Shown: positions 41,413 through 53,055 of the stretch, one piece after another
Layout of the letters: every line of letters starts with the position of its first letter
Numbering within the stretch: the stretch's first letter is position 1
Source: Mycobacterium interjectum
GTDB lineage: Bacteria > Actinomycetota > Actinomycetes > Mycobacteriales > Mycobacteriaceae
Direction: 5' to 3'
Length of the DNA: 56,133 bases
NCBI GenBank assembly: GCA_002102225.1
Contig: LQPB01000023.1
Location: 1 to 56,133 of the forward strand
Position numbers and translations under genes: made by a program
The notes under the pieces: generated by a model
The model's database searches: none
The model's input: only the letters and a program-made list of their open reading frames with translations
Told to the model about the DNA's origin: nothing

Positions 41413-43055
41413 TCGTAGACGGGCCGCCACATGGTGTCGAGAACGGCCCGCCGGACGTCGGGGTGGGTCCTGGTGGCCACCCCGTCGTCGACGGCGGCGT
41501 GATAGACCGCCTCGGCGACCGCCGCGGAAATGTCGCGAAGGTTCCGCACATCGGGCAACAGCGAGTCGCCGGCGTTGGCCGGATTAGCCTGGTGCACAAC
41601 GGCTCTCGCCGCCGCCTGCAGCATGCCCGGGGTGACCAGCCTGGCCCGGGCGACGATGATGCCCAGCCCGATCCCGGGGAACACCAGCACGTTGTTCGCC
41701 TGGCCGATGGTGTAGGTGGTGCCGTCGTATTCGACCGGGGCGACCGGAGTTCCGGTGGTGATCAGCGCCCTGCCCGCCGACCACCGCAGCACGTCGGCCG
41801 GCATGGCCTCCATGCGCGACGTGGGGTTGGACAGCGGAAAGATCATCGGGCGTTCGCAGGATGCGGTCATCGCCTCGATGGCCTGCTGGTCGAACGCGCC
41901 GAACACGGCCGACGAGCCCAACAGGATGGTGGGGGATGCCAGCTTGATCGCGTCCACCAGGCCGACGCGGTCGCCGGCACCCACACCCAACCGTTGGCGG
42001 TTCTTGGCGTAGGGCACCTGGAAGTCGCGCAGGTCGTCCATGTCGTCGAAGAGCAGGCCCTGCTTGTCGATCGGCCAGATCTGCGACGCGGCCCGCTCGG
42101 CGGTCGCGCCGTCGGCGATCATCGCGTCGCGGATCTGGTCGGCCACGCCGATCCCCGCGGTGCCGGCGCCGAAGACGATCACCTTCTGGTCACGCAGCGG
42201 GACCCCGGTGACGTGGCACCCGCCGTACACCGCCGCCACGACCACCGCGCCGGTGCCCTGGACGTCGTCGTTGAACACGCAATAGTGGTCGCCGTAGGTG
42301 TGCAGGATGCTGCGCGCGTTGAGCGGCCCGAAGTCCTCGAAATGCAGGATCGCGTGCGGAAACATTTGGTGCGCGGTCTCGATGTAGCGCCTAATGAATT
42401 CGTCGTACTCCGCGCCCCGGCGCCGGGCGTGCCGGTTGCCGAGATAGAACGGGTCGGCCAGCAGCTGTTCGTTGTCGGTGCCGACGTCGAGTGACACCGC
42501 GAGGCAACGGCGGGGATCGATGCCGCCGCCGGCGGTGTAGAGCGCCAATTTGCCCACGGCGATTTGGATTCCGCCCACGCCCCAGTCGCCGATGCCCAAA
42601 ATGGCTTCGGCGTCGGTACATACGATCAGGTCGACATCGTCGGGCCCCAAACCGAAGGTGCGGAAGGCCTCGGCGATCTCGTCCGGCTCGTCGATGCTCA
42701 GGAAAAGCCCACGCTGCCCGCGGTATTCGTCGGAGAAGCGTTGAATGGCCTCACCGACCGTGGGCGTGTACACCACCGGCATCAGCTCGGTCAGGTGGTC
42801 CTCCAGCACCTTGTAATACAACAGCTCGTGGCGGTAATGCAGCTGCTCGAGCAGCAGGTTACGGCCCAAATCGGTTGCCAGGCTCTGCAATTGATGCCAC
42901 ACCCGGTCGGCTTGTTCATCGAGGGTGAGCACCGCCGACGGAAGCCTGCCGGTGAGCCCCAACCGGCGCCGCTGCTCGTGGGTGAACCCCACCCCGCGAT
43001 TCAGGCTCGGGGCGGCCAGCGCCGCCGGGATCCGCGGCGTGCAGGGATCGCTCAT
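41409..43055 (-). CDS. mez: NAD-dependent malic enzyme
   Basis: 548 residues from ATG 43055, the length of the M. tuberculosis enzyme; GGAGG precedes. Motifs include VVYTPTVGEAIQRF, VCTDAEAILGIGDWGVGG, FEDFGPLNARSIL and FNDDVQGTGAV for metal/malate, and VIFGAGTAGIGVAD for NAD. It converts malate to pyruvate and CO2, linking the TCA cycle with gluconeogenesis and lipid synthesis. It overlaps the isomerase-like gene end by 4 bases (tail to tail). Confidence 0.96.
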   Translation of the reverse strand: MSDPCTPRIPAALAAPSLNRGVGFTHEQRRRLGLTGRLPSAVLTLDEQADRVWHQLQSLATDLGRNLLLEQLHYRHELLYYKVLEDHLTELMPVVYTPTVGEAIQRFSDEYRGQRGLFLSIDEPDEIAEAFRTFGLGPDDVDLIVCTDAEAILGIGDWGVGGIQIAVGKLALYTAGGGIDPRRCLAVSLDVGTDNEQLLADPFYLGNRHARRRGAEYDEFIRRYIETAHQMFPHAILHFEDFGPLNARSILHTYGDHYCVFNDDVQGTGAVVVAAVYGGCHVTGVPLRDQKVIVFGAGTAGIGVADQIRDAMIADGATAERAASQIWPIDKQGLLFDDMDDLRDFQVPYAKNRQRLGVGAGDRVGLVDAIKLASPTILLGSSAVFGAFDQQAIEAMTASCERPMIFPLSNPTSRMEAMPADVLRWSAGRALITTGTPVAPVEYDGTTYTIGQANNVLVFPGIGLGIIVARARLVTPGMLQAAARAVVHQANPANAGDSLLPDVRNLRDISAAVAEAVYHAAVDDGVATRTHPDVRRAVLDTMWRPVYD

Positions 43056-43139
43056 CACAGCCTCCAGGGAGTCGGCCCGCTACGCCACCGTAGCGCCGAT
43101 CGCGGTTAACGCACCTTGAAGAACACCCGAAGGCCGGAA

Positions 43140-43823
43140 TCAGATGGAGAAGTCCTCGCCGTGCCACACCCCGGCCTCGGGGGGCCGGATCACCCGGCCA
43201 TTTTGCTGCCCGTCGTTCTGCGCCTCCAGCTTGGCCACCCGGGTGAGCAGGGACTGCAGGCTGACGCCGACGAGGTCGGGCATCATCGAGTCGTCGGGGG
43301 TGCCCCGTCCGGCGCGGCTGATGACCTGGCCGGGGACGCCGACCACCACCGAGCCCGACGGCACCGGCTTGACCACCACGGCGTTGGCGCCGATGCGGCT
43401 GTCGTCGCCGACCTTGATCGCGCCGAGGACCTTGGCCCCGGCGCCGATGGTCACCCGGTCGCCGACGGTCGGGTGCCGTTTCCCGGTCTCCGCGCCGCTG
43501 CCGCCGAGGGTGACGCCGTGATACATGTGGACGTCCTCGCCCACCTCGGCGGTTTCCCCGATCACCACCCCGGTCGCGTGATCGATGAACAGGCCCGGCC
43601 CGAGGACGGCGCCGGGGTGGATGTCGACACCGGTGACGATGCGGGTGAATTCCGCCAACGTCCGCGCGGACACCCTGGCGCCGCGCCGCCACAGCCAGTG
43701 ACTGATCCGGTGGCTCCAGATCGCGTGCACGCCCGGGTACGCGAGGACCACCTCGAGCGTGGTGGGCTTGGCCGGGTCTCGTTCCCTGGCCGCCCGAATG
43801 TCCCGACGTATGGCCGCGAGCAT
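43140..43823 (-). CDS. cysE: serine O-acetyltransferase
   Basis: 227 residues from ATG 43823, two bases after the cysK1 stop. N-terminal helices (LAAIRRDIRAARERD) are followed by left-handed-beta-helix hexapeptides (IHPGAVLGPGLFIDHATG, GETAEVGEDV, GVTLGGSG, HPTVGDRVTIGAGAKVLG, IGANAVV). It makes O-acetylserine for CysK1 and works in the cysteine synthase pair. The C-terminal tail is longer than in enterobacteria. Confidence 0.96.
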   Translation of the reverse strand: MLAAIRRDIRAARERDPAKPTTLEVVLAYPGVHAIWSHRISHWLWRRGARVSARTLAEFTRIVTGVDIHPGAVLGPGLFIDHATGVVIGETAEVGEDVHMYHGVTLGGSGAETGKRHPTVGDRVTIGAGAKVLGAIKVGDDSRIGANAVVVKPVPSGSVVVGVPGQVISRAGRGTPDDSMMPDLVGVSLQSLLTRVAKLEAQNDGQQNGRVIRPPEAGVWHGEDFSI

Positions 43824-43825
43824 GG

Positions 43826-45035
<1,210 letters not shown>

Positions 45036-45347
45036 TTACGGCTTGACGTAGTCCTTCGCCGGGTCGGCGCTCGGCACCCCATCGGTGGCCGCGGTTTCGC
45101 AGACGCAGACCTGGGCGTCACCGTGCACCCACCGCCACAGCTGGCTGCCCTGCCTGCGCATCACGTGCTGGACGTAAACCTTGTCGCGCTGCTCCCTGGA
45201 GAACGCCATGTCGAGGTTGACCGGCAACCCGGCCCAAGCGACCTGGCCGGCGGCCGAGCCCCGGCCTTCGGGCTGCCGCCGACACCGCAGCGGGCAGACG
45301 CGTTTCATGACCCGATCGGGCCCGTCGCACTCCCGAGCCACGTCCAT
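45036..45347 (-). CDS. mini-gene derived from the C terminus of the nitrate reductase flavoprotein
   Basis: 103 residues. ATG 45347 is preceded by GAGGAGGCACC, a strong ribosome site. Residues about 43-75 (NLDMAFSREQRDKVYVQHVM, RRQGSQLWRWVH) match the C-terminal NADP-domain of the neighbouring 45449 gene ([25 protein letters not shown]). The N-terminal 40 residues are unrelated and Cys/Arg-rich, and the catalytic end (YVCGNAD) is degraded to CVCETAA. It has its own copy of the GlnR-like box. Either a relic or an expressed small protein. Confidence 0.7.
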   Translation of the reverse strand: MDVARECDGPDRVMKRVCPLRCRRQPEGRGSAAGQVAWAGLPVNLDMAFSREQRDKVYVQHVMRRQGSQLWRWVHGDAQVCVCETAATDGVPSADPAKDYVKP

Positions 45348-45390
45348 GGTGCCTCCTCGACGCAACCAGATGAGGCAATGCTGCGACGGG

Positions 45391-45420
45391 GATGTTTCGG
45401 CGGCGGGTGTGCGATGTTTC
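45391..45420 (-). promoter_or_regulatory. GlnR-like box, copy A
   Basis: On the reverse strand GAAACATC occurs twice, 22 bases apart (45420-45413 and 45398-45391). GlnR boxes of actinomycetes have GAAAC elements at this spacing. It is 44 bases upstream of the mini-gene ATG and resembles the box at 49729 over about 50 bp, so it is a copy of that control region. Confidence 0.6.
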
Positions 45421-45448
45421 CGGTGTATTAAAGCGTCGCGAGCGGGCT

Positions 45449-48400
45449 TTAATACACGTCGCGGTGGTACCGCTTGTCGGCGCCGAGGGACTCGACGTAG
45501 GCCCTCGCCGCGTCCGGGTCGAGGTTGCCGTGCTCGGCCGCGATGTCGCAGAGCGCGCGGTCGACATCCTTGGCCATGGGATCGGCGTTACCGCAGACGT
45601 ACAGCTGTGCGCCGTCCTGCAACCAGCGCCACAGCTGGGCCCCGCGATTGCGCATCAGGTGCTGCACGTAGACCTTTTCGCGCTGGTCCCTCGAGAACGC
45701 CAGGTCCAGTTCGGTCAGCAACCCGTCCGCCTGCATCTGCTCGATCTCGTCGCGGTAGTAAAAGTCGGTGGCGGCGTGCTGTTCGCCGAAGAACAGCCAG
45801 TTGGGGCCGGTGTGCCCGAGGGCGCGGCGTTCCTGCAGGAAGCCGCGGAAGGGGGCGATCCCGGTGCCCGGACCGATCATGATCATCGGCGTGTCCGGGT
45901 CGCTGGGGGGCCGGAAGTTGCTCGACTGCTGCAGAAAGACGGCGACGCGATCGCCCGGGGAGCGGTCGGCAAGGTAGGTCGAACAGACCCCGCGGCGCGG
46001 GACGCCCTGGAAGTTGTAGCGCACCGGCGAGACCGTCAGGTGGACCTCGGCGGGGCACTCTTTGGGGCTCGACGAGATCGAGTACAGGCGCGGCTGAAGG
46101 CGTTTGAGGACCCTCAGCCACTCGTGGGCCGATGCGTAGACCGGCAGTTGCGCCAGCAGGTCGATGGACTGGCGCCCCCATGCCCAATTGCTCAGGTCCC
46201 CCCTGTTTTCGGGCTTCAGCAGCTCGGCGAGTTTCGCGTCGCCGGTGCGCTCCTGCACGAACCGCACCAGGTCGCGGCTGATGTGGGCGATCTCGATGCG
46301 CTCGGTCAGCGCCGTGCGCAACGACATCAGACCGTGCTCGCCGACCTCGACCGGGGTCTGCCCGTCCAGCCCGGTGACCGACAGCCAGTCGTCGACCAGC
46401 CGGTCGCTGTTACGCGGCCAGACCCCGAGCGCATCACCGGCCTCGTAGCTGATCGTGCCCTCGGGCACGCGGAACACCAATTGCCGCACGTCTTTTGCCG
46501 ATTGCGGCTGGCCCAGCTTGATGTTGCGGGCCATGTCGGTGATCAGGGGATGCTTCTTGGTGTACCCGGCCGCGTGGGAGCCGTTGGCCGGCCGGGCCGG
46601 CGCGGACGCGGCCGCTGTGGCACCGCCGTCCCGGCCCGCCCGCGCCGGGGTGCGGGCCAGCGCCTGGATGACCCGGCTCAGCCAGCCGGCCGCGGCGTCC
46701 TCGTAGTCGGGTTCGCAGTCGACCCGGTCGAGGATGCGGGTTGCGCCCAGCTCTGCCAGGCGTTCGTCGAGCTTGCGTCCATGGCCGCAGTAGTCGTCGT
46801 AGTTCGAATCGCCCAGCGCGAGAACGGCGTACCGGGTGCCGGTGAATCGTGGTGCGCCGTCGGAAGTCAACACCCGCCACAGGGCTGCGCCGTTGTCCGG
46901 CGGATCGCCGTCGCCGGTGGTGCTGGTGATCAGCAACAGCTCGTGGGTCGTCGGGAGCTCCGTCGCGGGAAAGTCGTCCATGCCGTGCAACTCGACCGGC
47001 ACGCCGGCCTCGCCCAATTGCGCGGCGACGTCGGCGGCGAGCTCCTCCGCGTTTCCGGTCTGCGAAGCCCACAACACCACGACCGGCGCCCGCTTGGGCG
47101 CCGAATCCGCTTGGGGCCCCGGGCCGGTGGGGGCGCCGCCCGCCGAGGGATCGGGCAACTGCGGTGGCGAGACGGGCCCTTCGCTTCGGGCGAACATCCC
47201 GGCGAGAACACCGTCCACCCACAGCCGGGTGCGGGTGTCGAATGGGGCGCTGACGGGCAGCGTGGGCACGCCGCCGGCGCGACGGCCGGCTTCGGACCGC
47301 AATCCGGCCAGCATGCCGGCCAGGTAGGAGCGGCCCCGCTCGTCGAACGTCGGGGCGGGTTGGTCTGCTACGCCGAACAATGCGGCGAGGGCGTCGACGG
47401 GTGACACGTTGATTTCCTGTCCGGCTTCTCGGGTATCGGCGGCAACTGCGGGCTCGGGTTCGGGGGCCAAATCGGTTGCGGCGGCGGCGACCTTGGTCAG
47501 GGTGACCGCGCACGCCTTGAACTCGGGTTGGTGCGAAACGGGGTCGACCGCATCGTTGGTGACGGCGTTGACCGCCAGGTACTCGCCGAAGGCGTCGTTC
47601 CAATGGAACGGGGCGAAGCAGTTCCCGGGCCGCACCCGGTCGGTCACCACGGCGGGCAGCACGGCGCGGCCGCGGCGCGACGCGACTTCGACCCGATCTC
47701 CCTCCGAAATCTGCAGTCGCGCGGCGTCGTCGGGGTGGATCTCGACGAACGGACCGGGGTTGAGCTTGTTGAGTTTGGCGACCTTGCCGGTCTTGGTCAT
47801 CGTGTGCCATTGGTGCGGCAGACGCCCGGTGTTCAGCAGGAAGGGGTAGTCGTCGTCGGGCATTTCCTCGGGCGGCAGGTGCGGGCGGGCGAAGAACACC
47901 GCGCGGCCGCTCGGGGTCGGGAAGGCCAACCGGGGCGCGCTGCCGTCCTCGCGGACCAATCGCGTCTGGCTGATTCCGTCGTTGAGGTAGCGGATGGGGT
48001 TGCGGTCGTCGGTGCCGTCCGGCGGGCACGGCCACTGCAGCGGTGTCCGCCGCAACCGGTCGTAGCTGGCGCCGCGCAGGTCGTAACCCGTCGCGGGGTT
48101 CGAAAACCGCTTGATCTCCTCGAAGACCTCCTCGGCCGAGGCGTAGGTGAACGAGTCCGAGAAGCCCATCTCGCACGCGATCCGGGCGATGATCTGCCAG
48201 TCCGGCAGGGCGTGACCCACCGGCTCGACGGCCGGCTGAAACAGGGTCAGGTTGCGCTCGGAGTTGATCATCACGCCCTCGGACTCCGTCCACAGCGTGG
48301 CGGGCAGCACGATGTCGGCGTACTCGTTGGTCTCGGTCTCCAGGAACGCGTCTTGGGTGATGACCAGGTCGGCGCGCTCCAGGCCGGCCAGCACCGTCTT

Positions 48401-49675
48401 GCGATTGGCAACGCTGGCAACGGGATTGGTGCAGATGATCCAGCACGCCTTGATGTGGCCGTCGGCCATGCGGGAGAACATGTCGATCGTGCCGGTGCCC
48501 ACCTCGGTGCGCAGCGACCCGCGCGGAATGTTCCAGACGTCCTCGACGAACCGGCGGTCGGCGGCCGACAGCACGGAGCGCTGGCCGGGCAGACCCGGCC
48601 CCATGTAACCCATTTCGCGGCCGCCCATGGCGTTGGGCTGCCCGGTGAGCGAGAAGGGTCCGCTGCCGGGTTTGCAGATCGCGCCGGTCGCCAAATGCAG
48701 GTTGCAGATCGCGTTGGTGTTCCAGGTGCCGTGGGTGCTCTGGTTGAGACCCATCGTCCAGCAGCTCACGAAGTTTTCGGCGTCGCCGATCCAGCGCGCG
48801 GCCGTGCGGATGTCTTCGGTTGCGGCGCCGGTGATTTCGCTGACCATCTCGGGGGTGTACTGCGCGAGGAAGCTCGGCATCTCCTCCCAACCCTCGGTGA
48901 AGTCGGCGATGAAACCCGGGTCTGTCCGGCCGTTCTCGACGATCAGGTGCAGCAGCCCGTTGAGCAGCGCGAGGTCCGTGCCGGGGGCGATCTGAAGGAA
49001 CAGGTCCGCCTTCTCCGCGGTCGCGGTGCGGCGCGGGTCCACCACGATCAGCTTCGCGCCGGCCTTGACGCGGTCCATCATGCGCAGGAACAGGATTGGG
49101 TGGCAGTCGGCCATATTGGAGCCGATGACCAAGAAGACGTCGGCGTGGTCGAAGTCTTGGTAGGAGCCGGGCGGCCCATCCGCCCCGAGGGACAGTTTGT
49201 AGCCGGAACCCGCGCTGGCCATGCACAGCCGCGAATTCGACTCGATCTGGTTGGTCCGGATGAATCCCTTGGCCAGCTTGTTCGCCAAGTACTGGGCCTC
49301 GAGGGACATCTGTCCCGACACGTACATCGCGAAGGCGTCGGGGCCGTGCTGGTCGATGATGGCACGCAGCCACTTCGCGCTGCGGGTGATCGCGTCATCG
49401 ATGTCAAGCGGTTCCAGCGCTTCGCCGCGGTCGGCGCGCGCGTGTGCGGTATCCAGCCGTCCCGGCGCGGCCAGCATGTCCGACGTGGTCGCTCCCTTGG
49501 TGCACAGCCGCCCGAAGTTAGCCGGGTGGCCGGTGCTGCCAACGGATTTCACCACGTGACGGCGGCCGCTCTCCGGATCCGTTGTGACCTGTAACACCAT
49601 GCCGCAGCCGACACCGCAGTAAGCGCACATGCTGTGCACGGCGTCGGTGCGGGCGCCGCGAGGCTCGGTAGCCAC
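45449..49675 (-). CDS. fused assimilatory nitrate reductase / CysJ-like flavoprotein
   Basis: 1,408 residues from GTG 49675, set by AGGAGG nine bases upstream. Residues 15-60 hold a 4Fe-4S site ([16 protein letters not shown]). The molybdopterin catalytic region follows ([30 protein letters not shown]) with the binding domain to about 735. A linker leads to flavodoxin ([15 protein letters not shown] near 868, STTGDGDPP) and FAD/NADP domains ([30 protein letters not shown]). It carries electrons from NADPH to nitrate in one chain. Such bifunctional proteins occur in actinobacteria. A GlnR-like box lies 54 bases upstream. Confidence 0.93.
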   Translation of the reverse strand: MATEPRGARTDAVHSMCAYCGVGCGMVLQVTTDPESGRRHVVKSVGSTGHPANFGRLCTKGATTSDMLAAPGRLDTAHARADRGEALEPLDIDDAITRSAKWLRAIIDQHGPDAFAMYVSGQMSLEAQYLANKLAKGFIRTNQIESNSRLCMASAGSGYKLSLGADGPPGSYQDFDHADVFLVIGSNMADCHPILFLRMMDRVKAGAKLIVVDPRRTATAEKADLFLQIAPGTDLALLNGLLHLIVENGRTDPGFIADFTEGWEEMPSFLAQYTPEMVSEITGAATEDIRTAARWIGDAENFVSCWTMGLNQSTHGTWNTNAICNLHLATGAICKPGSGPFSLTGQPNAMGGREMGYMGPGLPGQRSVLSAADRRFVEDVWNIPRGSLRTEVGTGTIDMFSRMADGHIKACWIICTNPVASVANRKTVLAGLERADLVITQDAFLETETNEYADIVLPATLWTESEGVMINSERNLTLFQPAVEPVGHALPDWQIIARIACEMGFSDSFTYASAEEVFEEIKRFSNPATGYDLRGASYDRLRRTPLQWPCPPDGTDDRNPIRYLNDGISQTRLVREDGSAPRLAFPTPSGRAVFFARPHLPPEEMPDDDYPFLLNTGRLPHQWHTMTKTGKVAKLNKLNPGPFVEIHPDDAARLQISEGDRVEVASRRGRAVLPAVVTDRVRPGNCFAPFHWNDAFGEYLAVNAVTNDAVDPVSHQPEFKACAVTLTKVAAAATDLAPEPEPAVAADTREAGQEINVSPVDALAALFGVADQPAPTFDERGRSYLAGMLAGLRSEAGRRAGGVPTLPVSAPFDTRTRLWVDGVLAGMFARSEGPVSPPQLPDPSAGGAPTGPGPQADSAPKRAPVVVLWASQTGNAEELAADVAAQLGEAGVPVELHGMDDFPATELPTTHELLLITSTTGDGDPPDNGAALWRVLTSDGAPRFTGTRYAVLALGDSNYDDYCGHGRKLDERLAELGATRILDRVDCEPDYEDAAAGWLSRVIQALARTPARAGRDGGATAAASAPARPANGSHAAGYTKKHPLITDMARNIKLGQPQSAKDVRQLVFRVPEGTISYEAGDALGVWPRNSDRLVDDWLSVTGLDGQTPVEVGEHGLMSLRTALTERIEIAHISRDLVRFVQERTGDAKLAELLKPENRGDLSNWAWGRQSIDLLAQLPVYASAHEWLRVLKRLQPRLYSISSSPKECPAEVHLTVSPVRYNFQGVPRRGVCSTYLADRSPGDRVAVFLQQSSNFRPPSDPDTPMIMIGPGTGIAPFRGFLQERRALGHTGPNWLFFGEQHAATDFYYRDEIEQMQADGLLTELDLAFSRDQREKVYVQHLMRNRGAQLWRWLQDGAQLYVCGNADPMAKDVDRALCDIAAEHGNLDPDAARAYVESLGADKRYHRDVY

Positions 49676-49728
49676 GCCTACTTCCCTCCTGAGCGCGCAA
49701 GGGCTATTGCGCTCAATGGTGCGACAAG

Positions 49729-49758
49729 GATGTTTCGGCATCGGGCGCCCGATGTTTC
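49729..49758 (-). promoter_or_regulatory. GlnR-like box, copy B, with 16-bp palindrome
   Basis: GAAACATC is repeated at 22-base spacing (49758-49751 and 49736-49729) and CATCGGGCGCCCGATG (49739-49754) is a perfect palindrome between them. GTAAA lies six bases before the first GAAAC, as in GlnR consensus. It should control nitrate reductase by nitrogen status. Confidence 0.68.
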
Positions 49759-49957
49759 CGCCGCTTTACCGCTTCCTCTCATCGGACCCGGGGCGATGTG
49801 TGAAGTGTCCGGAAAAGCCGCTGCCGACCGGGTAATCGCAGGTCAACGTCGATCCGCGACGCCGCCCAGATTACCGATGGGCCGCCGGAATTGCGCCTCG
49901 GAATAGCGGTTCGGACGAAACAGATGGGACATTCACAGTTTTCGTTAAGCTCACAAT

Positions 49958-50440
49958 GTGCGTCGCCAGTTTGTGATTATGCTGCTTTTGTTGGCCACGG
50001 CTTGCGGCGGAAAACCCTCGGCACCACCGGCCTCGCGCGCCGACACGTGCAAGGACTCCGACGGGCCGTCGGCCGACACCGTGCGCACGGCCATCGCATC
50101 GGTCCCGGTGGCGGTCGCGGGCTCGAACTGGGTCGAAATCGCACGGGGGCACACCAACAAGTGCCGCTTGTACTGGGTCCAGATCATCCCGACCATCGCC
50201 AGCGAGTCGACGCCGCAGCAACTGTTGTTCTTCGACCACAACACCCCGCTGGGCCCGCCCACCCCGAACCCGAAGCCCTACATCACCGTGCTGGCGCCCT
50301 CCGACGACACCGTCACGGTCCAATACCAATGGCAGGTCGGCAAGGACGAGCCCTGCTGTCCCACCGGGATCGGCACGGTGAAGTTCACAATCGGATCGGA
50401 CGGCAAGCTGCAGGCGCTCGGCCCCATCCCGCACCAATAG
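49958..50440 (+). CDS. lppP: LppP/LprE family lipoprotein
   Basis: 160 residues from GTG 49958. MLLLLATACGG is a lipobox with Cys near 16. Mature chain contains paired Cys (ADTCKDSDG, NKCRLYW, DEPCCPTGIG) and the family pattern NPKPYITVLAPSDDTV then VQYQWQVGKDEPCC. LppP lies near mez in M. tuberculosis, so synteny agrees. It is exported and lipid-anchored; its role in growth in the host is not precise. Confidence 0.82.
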   Translation: MRRQFVIMLLLLATACGGKPSAPPASRADTCKDSDGPSADTVRTAIASVPVAVAGSNWVEIARGHTNKCRLYWVQIIPTIASESTPQQLLFFDHNTPLGPPTPNPKPYITVLAPSDDTVTVQYQWQVGKDEPCCPTGIGTVKFTIGSDGKLQALGPIPHQ

Positions 50441-50474
50441 CCTTGCCGCGCAACCTGTTACGGTTAGCGCCAGC

Positions 50475-52415
50475 TCAGTCCGGCAGGTTCTCCGGGTGCA
50501 GCATCTCGGCGTAGCGCAGCGGCTCCGGGATGCCGAACCCGTCGACCAGCGTCTCGGCGTACGGGCGCAGCTTGCGGCAGCGATCGTTGATGCCGCGGGT
50601 GACCGCCTTCGCCCGCCCCGTCGACAGGTAGCCGTGCTCGATGTACCAGGCCTTGTCTTCCTCGATCACCGACAACGCATACAGGTCGCAGACCATGTCG
50701 AGCAGCTCGCGCGCCTGCTCGTCCTCGCACGAGTCGATCCCGGCGACGAACGCCTCCAACACAATTCGGTCGATATGGGCATTCGCGGCGTGCAGCACGT
50801 GGTCTTGCACGGCATTGAACGCGTCGAACTCCGACATCTCCTTGGACTTGCCCTGCAGCCGGCGCGCGACCGACGACAGGAGATAGTCCTCGCGCTCCTC
50901 GAACATGTTCACCTGGGTGCCGCGGTTGAAGAGGCTGCCCTCCTCCTCGCTGTCCTGGCGGGCGTCGACCAGCGTCTGCATGATGGCTTCCGCGGCAGTG
51001 CGTTTGCGCACCCGCTCGCCGACGGTGTTGGCGGCGAAGCGCACCCACTCGACCGGGCTCATGCTGCGGATGTCATCGGCGTAGGCCGTCAGCAGCTCCT
51101 TGGCCACCAACTGGGTCAGCACGTGGTTGTCGCCCTCGAACGTCGTGAAGACGTCGGTGTCGCCGCGCAACCCGATCAGCCGGTTCTCCGCCATGTAGCC
51201 TGCGCCGCCGCAGGCTTCGCGCGCCTCCTGGATGGCGCGCGACGCGTGCCAGGTGTTGGCCGCCTTCAGCCCGGCCGCGCGCGCCTCGAGCTCACGCTGC
51301 TCGTCGGCGTCCGGCGCGTCCGCGGTCTGGATGTCGTGGCATCGACCCACCAGCTCGTTCTGGGCGAACTGCAGCGCGTAGGAGCGGGCGATCAACGGGA
51401 ACAGCCGGCGCTGATGCACCAGGTAATCCATGATCAGCACCTCCTTCTCATCGCCGGGCGCGCAGAATTGCGTGCGCTGCAACGCATACCGGGTGGCGAT
51501 GTCCAGCGCGACGCGACCGGCGGCACCCGCGCTGCCGCCCACCGTGATGCGGCCGCGCACCAGCGTGCCCAGCATGGTGAAGAAGCGGCGGTTGGGGTTG
51601 TCGATCGGCGAGCTGTAGGTGCCGTCGGCGGCGACGTCGCCGTATTTGTTCAGCAGGTTCACCCGCGGGACGCGGACGTGGTCGAACACGATCCTGCCGT
51701 TGTCGACGCCGGGCAGACCGCCCTTGTATTCGCAGTCGGACGTCGTCACCCCGGGCATGTCGTTGCCGTCGGCGTCGCGGATGGGCACCAACAGGCAGTG
51801 CACGCCGTGGTTGACCGGCTTGCCGTCCTCGGTGGTGATCAGCTGCGCGAAAACCGCTGCCATGGTGGCGGTTTGGGCGGCGCCGCCGATGTAGTCCTTG
51901 CGAGCGGTCGGGGTGGGGGAGTCGATGACGAACTCGTCGGTCTCCGGGTCGTACGTCGCGGTGGTTTCCAGCGACTGGACGTCGCTGCCATGGCCGGTCT
52001 CGGTCATCGCAAAGCAGCCACGCAACTCGAGGCTGATGATCTTCTTCACGTAGGCCTCGTGGTGGCGCTCGGTGCCCAGGTTCTCGACGGCGCCGCCGAA
52101 CAGCCCCCACTGCACCCCGGCCTTCACCATCAGCGACAGGTCCGACATCGCCAGCATCTCGATCATCGTGATCGCCGCGCCCACGTCGCCGGTCCCGCCG
52201 TGCTCCTTGCGGAAGTTGTCGGCGGCGGCACCGAACGCGGCCATGATCCTCAGCTGCTCGGCCACCTTGGTGCGGGCGATCACCGTGTTCGGGGTGTAAT
52301 GCGGCCGGAACAGGTCCTCGGTCATGGTGGCCCGCATCCGGTTCTTCACGTCGCGCCACCGCCCGTCGAGGGCGTTGCGCAAGTGCTCGGCAGTGCTTGT
52401 CGTTTCTGGCGCCAT
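50475..52415 (-). CDS. acyl-CoA dehydrogenase / oxidase family enzyme
   Basis: 646 residues, longer than standard dehydrogenases (about 390) and close to acyl-CoA oxidases. The core has CFAMTETGHGSDV, TARKDYIGGAAQTAT and RITVGGSAGAAGRVAL for FAD and substrate; EACGGAGYMAENR and TTFEGDNHVLTQLVAK resemble the catalytic-end region. The extra C-terminal 200 residues are helical, as in acyl-CoA oxidases. It probably oxidises fatty acyl-CoA; FAD re-oxidation partner is not shown. Confidence 0.88.
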   Translation of the reverse strand: MAPETTSTAEHLRNALDGRWRDVKNRMRATMTEDLFRPHYTPNTVIARTKVAEQLRIMAAFGAAADNFRKEHGGTGDVGAAITMIEMLAMSDLSLMVKAGVQWGLFGGAVENLGTERHHEAYVKKIISLELRGCFAMTETGHGSDVQSLETTATYDPETDEFVIDSPTPTARKDYIGGAAQTATMAAVFAQLITTEDGKPVNHGVHCLLVPIRDADGNDMPGVTTSDCEYKGGLPGVDNGRIVFDHVRVPRVNLLNKYGDVAADGTYSSPIDNPNRRFFTMLGTLVRGRITVGGSAGAAGRVALDIATRYALQRTQFCAPGDEKEVLIMDYLVHQRRLFPLIARSYALQFAQNELVGRCHDIQTADAPDADEQRELEARAAGLKAANTWHASRAIQEAREACGGAGYMAENRLIGLRGDTDVFTTFEGDNHVLTQLVAKELLTAYADDIRSMSPVEWVRFAANTVGERVRKRTAAEAIMQTLVDARQDSEEEGSLFNRGTQVNMFEEREDYLLSSVARRLQGKSKEMSEFDAFNAVQDHVLHAANAHIDRIVLEAFVAGIDSCEDEQARELLDMVCDLYALSVIEEDKAWYIEHGYLSTGRAKAVTRGINDRCRKLRPYAETLVDGFGIPEPLRYAEMLHPENLPD

Positions 52416-52488
52416 AGAAGGACGGTAACCCGCTGATCGGGCACCGCAAACAAGCTCGGCGCCGCCATCTCGGTGTCATGATCGAGCG

Positions 52489-53055
52489 GTGCCGCGATAT
52501 CTGGCCGCCCTGACGGTGGTGCTGCTGATCGGGACCGTCGCGGGCCGGGTCGTGCTGCTGCGCCGGGCCGGCATCCAAGCCCTGCATTTCGGGAAGCGGG
52601 ACAAGACGGACTACCTGATCCCGCCGGTGGCCCTGTTCTACTTCTATACGGTGTTCGCCGCCGCCTTCGGCTGGCCGCTGGCCAGCGACCAGCTGTTCTT
52701 CCACTCCGCGATCGTGGCGTGGCTGGGCGTGGCGCTCTGCCTGGCCGGGGTCGGGATCCTGGTGCTGAGCCTGGTGTCGTTCGGCTCCAGCTTCCGCGTC
52801 GGCATCGACGCCGACGAGCCCGGCCGGTTGGTGACGACGGGGATATTCGCGGTGAGCCGCAACCCGATCTATGTCGGCTTCTTTGTGTTCCTGGTCGGCC
52901 AGCTGCTGGTGTTTCCCAACTGGGTCCCGCTGCTCTACCTGCTCGCCGGCACCGCGCTGTTTCACCGGCAAGTGTTGCGCGAGGAAGAATTCATGCGGCA
53001 GCGCTACGGCCACGTTTACGCCGACTACTGCCGCCACGTCAGGCGCTATGTGTAG
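52489..53055 (+). CDS. ICMT/PEMT-like membrane methyltransferase
   Basis: 188 residues, GTG start. Four to five membrane helices (LAALTVVLLIGTVAG, FYFYTVFAAAFGW, IVAWLGVALCLAGVGIL) and the SAM-binding end RLVTTGIFAVSRNPIYVGF then EEEFMRQRYGHVYADYCRHV are typical of isoprenylcysteine-carboxyl-methyltransferase-like proteins. The substrate in bacteria is unknown. It overlaps the next gene by 8 bases. Confidence 0.9.
   Translation: MPRYLAALTVVLLIGTVAGRVVLLRRAGIQALHFGKRDKTDYLIPPVALFYFYTVFAAAFGWPLASDQLFFHSAIVAWLGVALCLAGVGILVLSLVSFGSSFRVGIDADEPGRLVTTGIFAVSRNPIYVGFFVFLVGQLLVFPNWVPLLYLLAGTALFHRQVLREEEFMRQRYGHVYADYCRHVRRYV

Noticed and set aside
47528..49594. 688-codon forward ORF opposite the nitrate reductase
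   Set aside because: Val/Gly/Arg-rich antisense frame; the reverse gene has clear cofactor motifs.
50496..52436. 646-codon forward ORF opposite the acyl-CoA enzyme
   Set aside because: Mirror of the reverse gene with His/Gly/Arg bias and no domain.
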